57,592 nt of DNA from Thiotrichaceae bacterium UBA4486 (GTDB lineage: Bacteria; Pseudomonadota; Gammaproteobacteria; Eutrophobiales; Eutrophobiaceae), in assembly GCA_002389045.1 (NCBI GenBank), contig DGNS01000010.1, positions 1 through 57,592 on the forward strand, given 5' to 3'. Below the pieces are notes generated by a model. It searched no databases, was not told the DNA's origin, and worked only from the letters and a program-made list of their open reading frames with translations. How positions within the stretch are numbered: the stretch's first letter is position 1; each line of letters opens with the position of its first letter. Position numbers and translations under genes: made by a program. Shown in pieces: positions 26,376-34,790 of this stretch.

Positions 26376-27282
26376 AAAAAGGGTGATAGATTTTTTCTTG
26401 CTCAGAAATTGTTTTATATGTTTCGATTGCAACCTCGGCTGTAAGCTCACCTGGATCGGGACATTGGAATCGCAACTCACTAATTGCTCTTGAGCAATCA
26501 AGTGTATGATGCCTTTCTAGGTTCTGCGGTAGTATTTTGTTATCGCGGCCATATGTACTGACAATAAGTGTTTTATCTAATGATAATGTATCAGCAATAA
26601 CATTGGCAGCTTCAATATAGTTAATATCATCATTAGCTGAAAACTGGTAAATACCTGGTATCTTTGCAGTGCTAATTTGAATGAGACTTTGCATAACCGA
26701 TTCAGTGGATATTGGAGCCATGTATAAATCTGAAAATGGAAATATTTCTACACCATTTAACAGTGCAGATATCCACGCTTGTATTAATGAAAAATTAGCA
26801 CATAATACTTTTGACATTCTGAGTATACATGCATTCTCTGGATATTCTTTAAGCAAGTATTTTTCTACAGCAACCTGATGCCTGCCGTATTCAACATTTG
26901 GTGAGTATACTTCAAAAGGTTTTATATATTTCCTGGATCCATCAAAAACATAGTTGCTTGATGGAAAAATTATAAAAACACCTTGAGCAATTAATTTTTT
27001 TATAAGCTTTATAGTTGAATTAACATTAACCTCATATGCATAATATTTATTTAATTCGCATTCTGCAATACTGGTTACACCAGCAAATATCACAGCCACG
27101 TCTATATCCAGATCATTAACATCAAATTCATCTATATTTTTAACAAAATCAAGGTATAGATACTCAGGATTTATCTGTCTGCGGCTTGTCCCGTAATAAG
27201 AGTATTTTTGTTCTATCAAGTATTTTGGCAATAATGAGCCAAGTGTACTATCAATCCCTACAACGAGTAATTTTTTTTTCAT
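26365..27282 (-). CDS. RmlD-like SDR sugar-nucleotide reductase homologue with altered active site
   Basis: 305 residues, resembling dTDP-4-dehydrorhamnose reductases: VVGIDSTLGSLLPKYL at the N-terminus, FPSSNYVFDGS and the late IYQFSANDDINYIEAA. The catalytic YxxxK reads Tyr132-Gly-Arg-His-Gln136, so the usual Lys is Gln, and the glycine motif is also loose. It may be a reductase with a changed mechanism or a non-catalytic homologue. It lies between wzt and the triple glycosyltransferase. Function uncertain. Confidence 0.75.
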   Translation of the reverse strand: MKKKLLVVGIDSTLGSLLPKYLIEQKYSYYGTSRRQINPEYLYLDFVKNIDEFDVNDLDIDVAVIFAGVTSIAECELNKYYAYEVNVNSTIKLIKKLIAQGVFIIFPSSNYVFDGSRKYIKPFEVYSPNVEYGRHQVAVEKYLLKEYPENACILRMSKVLCANFSLIQAWISALLNGVEIFPFSDLYMAPISTESVMQSLIQISTAKIPGIYQFSANDDINYIEAANVIADTLSLDKTLIVSTYGRDNKILPQNLERHHTLDCSRAISELRFQCPDPGELTAEVAIETYKTISEQEKIYHPFYGN

Positions 27283-27301
27283 ACTTAATTGTGTTTAACA
27301 A

Positions 27302-28054
27302 TTACGACAATACAAATCCAGTATATCTTTTTGCAACACTATCAACAGGTCCATCCTCAACGATTTCTCCCTTATCTAGCCAAATCGCCCTATGGCAAAT
27401 ATCGACAATAGTATCAATATTATGGTTAACTAAGATCACTGTACTGCCTGATGATAGAACTTCATGCATTTTTTTTTGTGACTTCTGTGCAAATTCAGCA
27501 TCACCAACAGCTAGTGCTTCATCAAGTAATAATATGTCGGGCTGAAAGTTAATATCGATAGAAAATGCAAGCCTGGCACGCATGCCTTGCGAATAAGTTT
27601 TAACAGGTGAAAATATAAAACTTTCGATGCCTGAGAATTCGACAATTTCTTTATATTTTTTTCTAATCACACTTCTCGGAATTCCTAGTATTGCGCCCCT
27701 AAGAAAAATATTTTCATCTCCAGTTAGCTCCATGTGAAATCCCGTTCCTGCACCCAATAGCGCGCCAACTTTACCATAAATTCTAGCTTCACCATGAGAC
27801 GGTTTTGTTATTCTAGACAATATTTTTAACAACGTAGTCTTGCCGGCCCCATTTGCGCCTATTAGCCCTACTATTTCCCCTTGTTCTATCTGGAATGAGA
27901 CATTCTTCAAAGACCACAACTTCTGATGATCGCTTTCTATTCCGGGTTTATGTGCATGCTTTCTGAACTTGTAATAAAGTGTTTCCTTAAGCGTTTTGTG
28001 CTTCAGCCTGGTTCTAAGATCATAACACTTACTTATATTTTTTACTTCTATCAT
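27302..28054 (-). CDS. wzt: ABC transporter ATPase for polysaccharide export
   Basis: 250 residues. Walker A GANGAGKTT is at 66-74, the signature YSQGMRARLAFS near 173 and Walker B ILLLDEALAVGD near 197, followed by the switch His in LVNHN. The subgroup is TagH/Wzt/KpsT. It lacks the C-terminal carbohydrate-binding domain of long Wzt proteins (about 430 residues), so export should not depend on recognising a chain-end cap by this subunit. The permease gene wzm is two genes upstream with a sulfotransferase gene between them. Confidence 0.94.
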   Translation of the reverse strand: MIEVKNISKCYDLRTRLKHKTLKETLYYKFRKHAHKPGIESDHQKLWSLKNVSFQIEQGEIVGLIGANGAGKTTLLKILSRITKPSHGEARIYGKVGALLGAGTGFHMELTGDENIFLRGAILGIPRSVIRKKYKEIVEFSGIESFIFSPVKTYSQGMRARLAFSIDINFQPDILLLDEALAVGDAEFAQKSQKKMHEVLSSGSTVILVNHNIDTIVDICHRAIWLDKGEIVEDGPVDSVAKRYTGFVLS

Positions 28055-28087
28055 ACTCTCAACACTCTTGCATATCAGTCATTACGA

Positions 28088-28849
28088 TTAAACATTATAT
28101 TCTCTGCATAACCGTAAATACTTTTCCTTCGCATACTCATAAAGAAGTAAATCTATGGCATTCGCTTCTGCTATTGCTGCGATAGTATTGCCATCGATAT
28201 TTGATGCGTCCTGTTTAGATCTTGTTTTGTTTTTCCATGTCAAACTGATGTCATCAGACCAACCCAGAATCTTTTTAAATAAACATATACTTTTTTCAAG
28301 ATCCTCGAATATACCTACAGCACAGCATTGGTCTAACGTTTTCTTTGCGCCCTCAAGATAACTTTCCGATAATCTCTTGTCTTTACCATACAGAACATGT
28401 TGGCCTAGATTTACCACTGTAAAATTTTCATATGGATAAAGCCAGCGTGTCATGGTGTTTTCAATACCTTGCATTGCAGAAAACTGCTCAAGCGTAAGCT
28501 TTCCCTCGCGTATTCGTTTTCCGTACTTATCGAAATGATTTTCTTTACTATAGAAGTAACTTGATATCACGCGTTCTACAGGATGACGAAGTATAGTGGT
28601 ATAAACTGCATGCTTCAAATAACGATGCGCGCCATAAGGCATATGTGCACATACAGCACGGTAGCGCCATGCATTGAATGGATTAAGCTTCCATTTTATT
28701 TTATTTGCATTATTTTGTGGACTCAGACACTCAACCAGAACCCTGAATCGACCATACTCCTGCAGGAAAAGGTCATAGATAGAGTTACCAGCACATTTCG
28801 GCAAATGCAGGTAGATTATTGTAGGTTGGTTGTTTTTTAATGCAATCAA
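28088..28849 (-). CDS. Sulfotransferase family protein (copy 1)
   Basis: 253 residues. The 5'-phosphosulfate loop LPKCAGNS at residues 16-23 follows a short strand. The 3'-phosphate region is RHPVERVISSYFYSKENHF near 95. The sequence CAHMPYGAHRYLK and ENTMTRWLYP are shared with the copies at 30983-31750 and 32261-33013. These enzymes transfer sulfate from PAPS to a sugar hydroxyl; PAPS could come from CysC at 49387-50016. The start codon is TTG at 28849. It is inserted between wzm and wzt. Confidence 0.9.
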   Translation of the reverse strand: MIALKNNQPTIIYLHLPKCAGNSIYDLFLQEYGRFRVLVECLSPQNNANKIKWKLNPFNAWRYRAVCAHMPYGAHRYLKHAVYTTILRHPVERVISSYFYSKENHFDKYGKRIREGKLTLEQFSAMQGIENTMTRWLYPYENFTVVNLGQHVLYGKDKRLSESYLEGAKKTLDQCCAVGIFEDLEKSICLFKKILGWSDDISLTWKNKTRSKQDASNIDGNTIAAIAEANAIDLLLYEYAKEKYLRLCREYNV

Positions 28850-28873
28850 TGTGGTGTATATGAAAATCGTATT

Positions 28874-29710
28874 CTAGTAATAATCATCAATATTATCTTC
28901 GGTTCTAATAAAGTAAACCAGACCGGATACAAACAATATGACTGCGATAAAGATTGAGGCATAGACCGAATGGTTCAATGTAAAATCTGTATCGTACAGG
29001 CTCCATCTGACACCTTCGATGACGGTAGCCAACGGATTCAACAGCAGAATATCTTTGACACGTGGACCAACAAAATCCAGTTGAAAGAAAACCGGTGATG
29101 AAAACATTAACATCATGGTCACAGTAGGCACCAGCATTTTGACATCCCTGAACCTCACGCATAACATAGAGAACCACAAAACAACACCGGCGATGAACAC
29201 CGTTTCCAGTATCAGAAACAATGGCATGTAGAATATGTTTGCTGTCAATGTATCGCTTGAAAAAATAAGCACCAGCAGTAACAACAGTGACAATGGAATA
29301 ACAAGGTCAATTATTCCCACCAAGACGATAACGATAGGGACAATAAGTCGTGGGAAATAAACCTTTTGTATCAGACTTCGTTCTGAAATAAGGCAACTGG
29401 AACCATCTCCAAAACTACGGGAGAAAAACAGCCAGGGCACCAGTCCGGCCAGTAAAAACATCGTGTAATGGGCATTATCAGCTCCTATCCTGGGGACACG
29501 CATAAACAATAATGAAAACATGGCCATAAGCATAAGTGGTTGCAACAATGCCCATAATACGCCAAGTACTGTTTGTCGGTAACGTATTCGCAGCTGTCTC
29601 GATATTAACATCCTTATCATCTCGACATTGCTTAATATTTCTAGAAAATACGATTTCGAGAAATTTTGTCTCGAATTGATGATAATTGGATATTTTTGTA
29701 TGTACGACAT
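28874..29710 (-). CDS. wzm: ABC transporter permease for polysaccharide export
   Basis: 278 residues, six hydrophobic segments. The N-terminal amphipathic part has RQLRIRYRQTVLGVLWALLQP, the typical ABC-2 polysaccharide exporter motif, and LVPWLFFSRSFGDGSSCLISERSLIQKVYFP is diagnostic in part (LVPW, F-F, S-L-I-x-K-V-x-F-P). With Wzt it should move the lipid-linked glycan across the inner membrane. Its ATG lies 44 bases from the left target-site copy of an IS5-type insertion, so normal read-through into the gene may be altered. Confidence 0.95.
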   Translation of the reverse strand: MSYIQKYPIIINSRQNFSKSYFLEILSNVEMIRMLISRQLRIRYRQTVLGVLWALLQPLMLMAMFSLLFMRVPRIGADNAHYTMFLLAGLVPWLFFSRSFGDGSSCLISERSLIQKVYFPRLIVPIVIVLVGIIDLVIPLSLLLLLVLIFSSDTLTANIFYMPLFLILETVFIAGVVLWFSMLCVRFRDVKMLVPTVTMMLMFSSPVFFQLDFVGPRVKDILLLNPLATVIEGVRWSLYDTDFTLNHSVYASIFIAVILFVSGLVYFIRTEDNIDDYY

Positions 29711-29753
29711 TATCGATATGACGAGTTCGCTAAGATTCTTGATTACAGACTAT

Positions 29754-30912
29754 TTAGGGAACCTCTGATTAAGTCCCGTTTTTAAAAAGTTCTGTTATTA
29801 CCTGGCAACTATCGCTGTATTCAATGGCTTTATTCATCCTTGCTTGCCGTGTTTTGTTTAATTCCCGTATCAAACGGCCCATATGGGCGGATCTATCCTG
29901 TGGCCACCGCCAGTTCCCGGCGAACCATATAGAGATTGGCCAGGGCAAACAGGGTAAACACCTGCGCCGCATTCTTCGAAAGTCCCCGGTAACGCACCTT
30001 GCGATAGCCCCACAGGTGCTTGATGACACCAAAGGCGTGTTCTACCCGGGCCCGTACCCGGTTGCTCTTGCGGTTAAAGGCCTTGTCCGCACAGGTCAGT
30101 TTCCTGCCGCGGCCGGCCTTGCGGTTCACGCGCCAGTCAATTCCTTTGGATTCCGCCTGACGTTGCTTCTCTGCATCCGCATAGGCCTTGTCGCCATACA
30201 CGGTTTGTTCTTCACCGTGTAAACAATCGTCCATTATTTGAGAATCGTGTACCGACGCATCGGTCACCACCACACTGTGCACCCGGCCACGAAGGTCGCT
30301 GCCAACATGCATTTTCATACCAAAATGCCACGTATTGCCCTTCTTCGTCTGCTTCATCTCCGGGTCGCGTTGCCGGTCCCGGTTCTTGGTCGAGCTCGGC
30401 GCACTGACGATGGTGGCGTCCACGATCGTCCCTTCGCTCAGGATCAAATCATCCTCGCACAGATACTGCTCCGTCCGTTGAAACAATGTCTCGGTCAGCC
30501 GATGGGCCTCCAGAAAGTGACGGAACTTCAAGATCGTCGATTCATCCGGGATCTGTTCAATCGTCACTCCGGCAAAGCGGCGCATCGATTCGATGTCGTA
30601 CAGGCTGTCTTCCATCCCCGGATGTGAAAGGCCGTACCATTGTTGCATGAAGTAGATCCGCAACATCGTCTCGGCCGCAATGGGTGGCCGGCCGTTGCCC
30701 GCCTTGGGATATTTCTTCAATATCGGCTTCATCAGGCGTTTCCACGGCAGGAGCCTGTCCATCTCTCCCAGAAATCGCTCCTTGCGGGTAATTTTCTTCT
30801 TCGTCTCGTAGGCCAGGTCCGAAAAACTCGCTTGTTTCATCTGATGTCCCCAGGATCGTTTGCTTCTGTATATGATCTCATAATTATTGGGACTTGTTCA
30901 GAGGTTCCTTAG
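29754..30912 (-). mobile_element. IS5-family insertion sequence, complete, with TTAG target duplication
   Basis: The element itself spans 29758-30908 (1151 bp). The terminal inverted repeats start GGAACCTCTGA and match over about 20 bases with two differences (29758-29777 and 30889-30908). TTAG flanks both sides (29754-29757 and 30909-30912), fitting the YTAR targets of the IS5 group. It carries one transposase gene and sits between a sulfotransferase gene and wzm within the operon, transposase in the operon direction. Confidence 0.95.
29893..30840 (-). CDS. IS5-family transposase
   Basis: 315 residues, intact DDE transposase. The N-terminal DUF772-like part has SFSDLAYETKKKITRKERFL and QQWYGLSHPGMEDSLYDI. 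The first catalytic Asp lies in GTIVDATIVSAPSSTKN, the second in YGDKAYAD, and the Glu in VRARVEHAFGVIKHLW. Length and lack of frameshifts suggest the element may still be active. GC content is higher than that of the surrounding genes, consistent with a recent arrival. Confidence 0.95.
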   Translation of the reverse strand: MKQASFSDLAYETKKKITRKERFLGEMDRLLPWKRLMKPILKKYPKAGNGRPPIAAETMLRIYFMQQWYGLSHPGMEDSLYDIESMRRFAGVTIEQIPDESTILKFRHFLEAHRLTETLFQRTEQYLCEDDLILSEGTIVDATIVSAPSSTKNRDRQRDPEMKQTKKGNTWHFGMKMHVGSDLRGRVHSVVVTDASVHDSQIMDDCLHGEEQTVYGDKAYADAEKQRQAESKGIDWRVNRKAGRGRKLTCADKAFNRKSNRVRARVEHAFGVIKHLWGYRKVRYRGLSKNAAQVFTLFALANLYMVRRELAVATG

Positions 30913-30982
30913 ATATAAAATACTTAATAGTACGTGGTATTGAAATATATTTGATCAGAAATTCAGGATGGCTTTAGATATC

Positions 30983-31750
30983 TCATATACAGTTTTCACA
31001 GTCACTATGAAACCGCTCTCTTGCATATTCATATAATTCAATATCATATCTGTTGGTCTTTTTGATGTCTGCAATAACCTTATCGCTGACACTATCTATT
31101 TTTGGCCTTTCGCTAGTTTTGTTAAGCCAACCAGTATTCTTAGATTTACAAGAAAGTTTTCCTCTAAAAAGATCGAATGTTTTATGCAGGTCCTCGAAGA
31201 GGCCAACAACAACACATTCATCGATAACATTCTTTGCAGCAGATAAAACATCACTGGCATTTGAATTTTTACATAAATTATATTTCCCAAACTCTGGATT
31301 GGTAAATTTAACATTCGGATTGAGCCAACGCGTCATGGTATTTTCAATGCCCGGTGTCCGCGCAAATTCAGACAGACCTACTTGATTATTTCTAATATAT
31401 CTGCCAAAGGGATCATCTGGATGATTCAGGCTAAAATAATAACTAGATATAATCCTGTCTACTGGGTCACGAAGTAGTGTAATATACTGACTGTTTTCAA
31501 AATAACGATGTGCGCCGTAGGCCATATGTGCGCACATGGCTTTAAGTCTGTCACGTTTTTTCTTATCCATTGCTGTCAATTCCAACGCATTATCGGCAGG
31601 CATCTTGTAGGGAATAAACACACGAGAATTACCAAATCCTCGCTGGAAAAAATCATACACCGTATTGCCGGCACATTTAGGTATATGCAAATACAAATAT
31701 ACAGGCGATGGATTCCGAGACAGTATTTTACTTATCTTTTTTAATGTCAT
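30983..31750 (-). CDS. Sulfotransferase family protein (copy 2)
   Basis: 255 residues, homologous to copies 1 and 3. The PAPS loop is IPKCAGNT at 23-30. CAHMAYGAHRYFENSQYITLLRDPVDRIISSYYFSL combines the family's central and 3'-phosphate motifs, and ENTMTRWLNP is shared with copy 1. It should sulfate a different position or sugar from the other copies, though this cannot be seen. The IS5-type element lies directly downstream in the operon direction. Confidence 0.9.
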   Translation of the reverse strand: MTLKKISKILSRNPSPVYLYLHIPKCAGNTVYDFFQRGFGNSRVFIPYKMPADNALELTAMDKKKRDRLKAMCAHMAYGAHRYFENSQYITLLRDPVDRIISSYYFSLNHPDDPFGRYIRNNQVGLSEFARTPGIENTMTRWLNPNVKFTNPEFGKYNLCKNSNASDVLSAAKNVIDECVVVGLFEDLHKTFDLFRGKLSCKSKNTGWLNKTSERPKIDSVSDKVIADIKKTNRYDIELYEYARERFHSDCENCI

Positions 31751-31790
31751 ACTCAGGCTATGTGTGTAATTAGTTTAGAACTATATATGT

Positions 31791-31920
31791 GTTCCTAATC
31801 CGTGTACAGTCGGGAACCATAACGCAGACTCGCGGCAAATACGTCCCTGTAGCTCGTATGCGGCATGCCTGCCGCATACGGTCTGCTTATATGATTCCCG
31901 ACTGTACACGGATTAGGAAC
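31791..31920. repeat. 130-bp MITE-like element with long terminal inverted repeats
   Basis: The ends 31791-31816 and 31895-31920 are a perfect 26-bp inverted repeat; with one mismatch the match runs to 30 bases. Inside, GTATGCGGCA and TGCCGCATAC (31856-31879) form a second hairpin around TGCC. No gene fits. No clear target duplication is visible. It lies in the 510-base gap between sulfotransferase genes 2 and 3; the remainder of that gap (31921-32260) is AT-rich and shows no feature I can support. Confidence 0.8.
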
Positions 31921-32260
31921 AGGCATTTAGAGATTAAAGTGCCAATAATTTTCATCAAACAGTGTCCTTGCAACCCGATACAGTTCCATCTCAAATTCAA
32001 TATATTTTTAATAACATTAATGTCCCACCAGTCAATGTTTATTGACTTGTCGTTCATACATAATTATTTCAAACGAGATGTTCATGACATACTACCTTTC
32101 CAAATAATATGAATTTAAACCTGAAAACCTTATTAGTAGGTTTGTATATTTGGAACATATAGACTAAATAATAAAATTCATATCATATAATCAATAGCTC
32201 TATACTATAAGATGAACCTATATTTAATATGTAATTAATTTAATAAGTTTTCCTCATTAA

Positions 32261-33013
32261 TCATGGAGAGTTTGCTTTCTTATTTATATAGTTCTGTACA
32301 AACTGATATAACTCTATGTCGTGTTCATTATTTTTCTTTATCTCTTTTATTGTCTCTTTATCGATTTCATTAATTTCTGGCCTATAAACTGTTTTATTAC
32401 TATTAACATTTGTATTTAAATCTATATTCAGTTTGTTAGATATCATTTTGATAAAGCCTTGCATATCTTCAACCAACCCAAATATAAATTCTTTTTCTAA
32501 CCTCTTTTTAATTCGCATAACTTCTATTTTATAATTTATATCTTCCGGCGGCTTTATATGCCAATCTTTGCAGCTAAACGGAAATGATGATAGATATCTT
32601 GTTTGTAAGTTGTATAACTCAGGTCGTCTTGCAAACTCTTTCAATGACAACTCTTGTTCTTTAATTAATTTATTACCAAAGTCATTAGGATTCGACAAAC
32701 TAAAATAATAACTAGAAATGACCCTTTCAACGGGCTCTCTAATAAGAGTTACATATTGATATTTTTTAAAGAATTTATGCGCTCCGTAGCACATATGGGC
32801 GCATACAGCTTTTATTTTCTTTTTTTCATTCTCGCTTAATTCTGAAATAGCCTGCATGTTTGCAGGGCCATCCATGTATGGGATAAAGACTGAATCTGTT
32901 CCTAAGGCTCTTTGAAACATAGAATAAACTGAATTACCAGCACATTTAGGTATATGCAAAAATAATACTGTTGGCGTATTTGCAAATTTATATCTTTGTA
33001 AAAATGATAGCAT
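32261..33013 (-). CDS. Sulfotransferase family protein (copy 3)
   Basis: 250 residues. PAPS loop IPKCAGNS at 21-28. CAHMCYGAHKFFKKYQYVTLIREPVERVISSYYFSL matches the other two copies, while the region after residue 140 (YNLQTRYLSSF) departs from their ENTMTRWL, so the acceptor pocket probably differs. It is very AT-rich with many Lys, Asn and Ile residues. The start lies four bases from the stop of the alcohol dehydrogenase gene. Confidence 0.9.
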   Translation of the reverse strand: MLSFLQRYKFANTPTVLFLHIPKCAGNSVYSMFQRALGTDSVFIPYMDGPANMQAISELSENEKKKIKAVCAHMCYGAHKFFKKYQYVTLIREPVERVISSYYFSLSNPNDFGNKLIKEQELSLKEFARRPELYNLQTRYLSSFPFSCKDWHIKPPEDINYKIEVMRIKKRLEKEFIFGLVEDMQGFIKMISNKLNIDLNTNVNSNKTVYRPEINEIDKETIKEIKKNNEHDIELYQFVQNYINKKANSP

Positions 33014-33017
33014 TCTT

Positions 33018-34073
33018 CTAACTACGTAAATTAATTAAAGCTCTTGATACTTCACCTGCTTCAAGTGCGTCAAATGCTTCATTGATATTTTTAAGTGACC
33101 ATTCATTACTAACGAGTTTGCCGAAAGGCAGTTCATTACTCAGGAACAAGCTTTCGTATTTTGGAAGATCGGTATCGGGCTGAGTTTCACCACCCCACGT
33201 ACCGATGATTTTTCGACCTTTGATCAGGTCAAACGGGTCGAGGCTGATTTTTTCACCAAATTTGACGTTCCCCGCCAGCACACATAATCCACCATTGTAT
33301 TTTATTGATTGAAAGGCTGTTTCCATGGTTTCCGGCCTGCCTGCTGCCTCAATGGCGTTGTCGACGCCAGCACCACCGGTTATTTCTTTAATTTTATCCA
33401 ACACGTTTTCTTGTTTGGCATTAATGACATGTGTAGCGCCGAGTTTTTTCGCCTCATCAAGTTTAGCAGAGACGATATCTATCGCTATAATCTGGGAAGC
33501 CTTCAACATCACGGCAGCCAGTAGCGCGCTCAATCCGATACCGCCCACACCGAATATGGCAATTGTTGAACCGGGTTTTACTGTGACTGTATTTATTAGA
33601 ATACCTGCTCCAGTTGGAACAGCGCACCCAAGCAGGGCCGCTTCTCGTATCGGCATGTTCTGTTGTAATGGCACAACCCTGTTTTCGCAGGTGACGGTGT
33701 ATTTAACGAAAGTACTGATGGCACCAGAGTTAATCTTGCCGATTTCACTGTTATATACAGTTCCCGGAACATCCATGCCTTCACCCTTTATCCAGGTTAG
33801 CACCACCTTATCACCAGGTTTCACTTTTTCTACTCCGGGACCTGTTTTCATTACAGTACCCGAACCCTCGTGGCCGAGCGTATGAGGAAGGTAATTATCC
33901 GGGCCACGACCCCCTCTGACTTCGTGCAACTGTGAATGGCAAACCCCGGCATATTCTACATCGACAAGTAGTTGACCCGGCTTCAATTCCGGAATTTCCA
34001 GTTCCATGATCTCAAGTGGTTGACCTATATTGATTAATACAGCAGCCGGTGTTTTAACAGGAGCAGTCATCAT
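33018..34073 (-). CDS. Zinc-dependent alcohol dehydrogenase-like oxidoreductase (MDR family)
   Basis: 351 residues. The catalytic zinc site shows Cys-His in AGVCHSQLHE and GHEGSGTV. The Rossmann segment FGVGGIGLSALLAAVML binds NAD(P). The four-Cys structural zinc loop of many ADHs is missing; that region reads WIKGEGMDVPGTVYNSEIG. In this context it may oxidise or reduce a sugar or side-chain carbonyl, possibly one produced by the thiamine-diphosphate enzymes upstream. Substrate unknown. The start is Met1 or Met2. Confidence 0.85.
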   Translation of the reverse strand: MMTAPVKTPAAVLINIGQPLEIMELEIPELKPGQLLVDVEYAGVCHSQLHEVRGGRGPDNYLPHTLGHEGSGTVMKTGPGVEKVKPGDKVVLTWIKGEGMDVPGTVYNSEIGKINSGAISTFVKYTVTCENRVVPLQQNMPIREAALLGCAVPTGAGILINTVTVKPGSTIAIFGVGGIGLSALLAAVMLKASQIIAIDIVSAKLDEAKKLGATHVINAKQENVLDKIKEITGGAGVDNAIEAAGRPETMETAFQSIKYNGGLCVLAGNVKFGEKISLDPFDLIKGRKIIGTWGGETQPDTDLPKYESLFLSNELPFGKLVSNEWSLKNINEAFDALEAGEVSRALINLRS

Positions 34074-34096
34074 TCATTACTCATAATTTCTGTTCA

Positions 34097-34765
34097 TCAG
34101 GCGGATTCCGCTATAAACCAGTAGTAATCGCCTGTATACCCAACCTCATCAAACAGTTTCTTCCAGTCGTCAACATGCATGTATGTCTGTGCGGTTAAGT
34201 TCCATTTCAACATCGATTCTTTTTCGGCATCGTTATGCCATGCATCGTTCATGACAAAGGCATCCTTTCTTGAAACCCGTTGAACCTCCCTGAACGCCTG
34301 CTTACATTCATCTAGAGGCAGATTGTGAATGGTGTTAATGCAAATAACTAAATCAAACGAGTTATCTTCAAAGGGCAATTCTTTCGCATTAGCCACAGTT
34401 ATCAGATCTTTCACTTCTTCTTTAGCATGATCGTATGCATACTGCGATATATCGACACCCTGAATATTCAGTTCCGGCATCAACAATTTGAAGTCATACA
34501 TCATAAATCCTTTTGCACAGCCCACATCCAGAACACTTGCATCAGGTGCAAGATTATAATAATCCCGAAATACCTTTACTGTATCAGTCCAGAACCGCGG
34601 GTGATAATTATAACCACCGTAACCACTTAAACGGTCGCCGTCGAAATATTCAACATCGAACTTCTTTGCCGCCGCCCTGTGTTCTTCTGTAATCAATTTG
34701 GCCCTGTCATCAATAGGACGCTTGGATTTCGGATACTTCTCAAGCAAGTTAATTTCTTTTCCCAT
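34097..34765 (-). CDS. Class I SAM-dependent methyltransferase
   Basis: 222 residues. Motif I is VLDVGCAKGFMMYDF near residue 79, motif II QGVDIS, and motif post-I DLVICINTIHNLP. The N-terminus EINLLEKYPKSKRPIDDRA is seen in small methyltransferases of LPS clusters. AAAGGA lies seven bases before the ATG. It likely methylates a sugar hydroxyl; which one cannot be told. Confidence 0.85.
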   Translation of the reverse strand: MGKEINLLEKYPKSKRPIDDRAKLITEEHRAAAKKFDVEYFDGDRLSGYGGYNYHPRFWTDTVKVFRDYYNLAPDASVLDVGCAKGFMMYDFKLLMPELNIQGVDISQYAYDHAKEEVKDLITVANAKELPFEDNSFDLVICINTIHNLPLDECKQAFREVQRVSRKDAFVMNDAWHNDAEKESMLKWNLTAQTYMHVDDWKKLFDEVGYTGDYYWFIAESA

Positions 34766-34790
34766 TTTACTTTCCTTTATGTGAAATATT

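Noticed and set aside
34427..34630. Short plus-strand frames inside the AT-rich operon
   Set aside because: They lie opposite clearly recognised genes and show no family pattern of their own.
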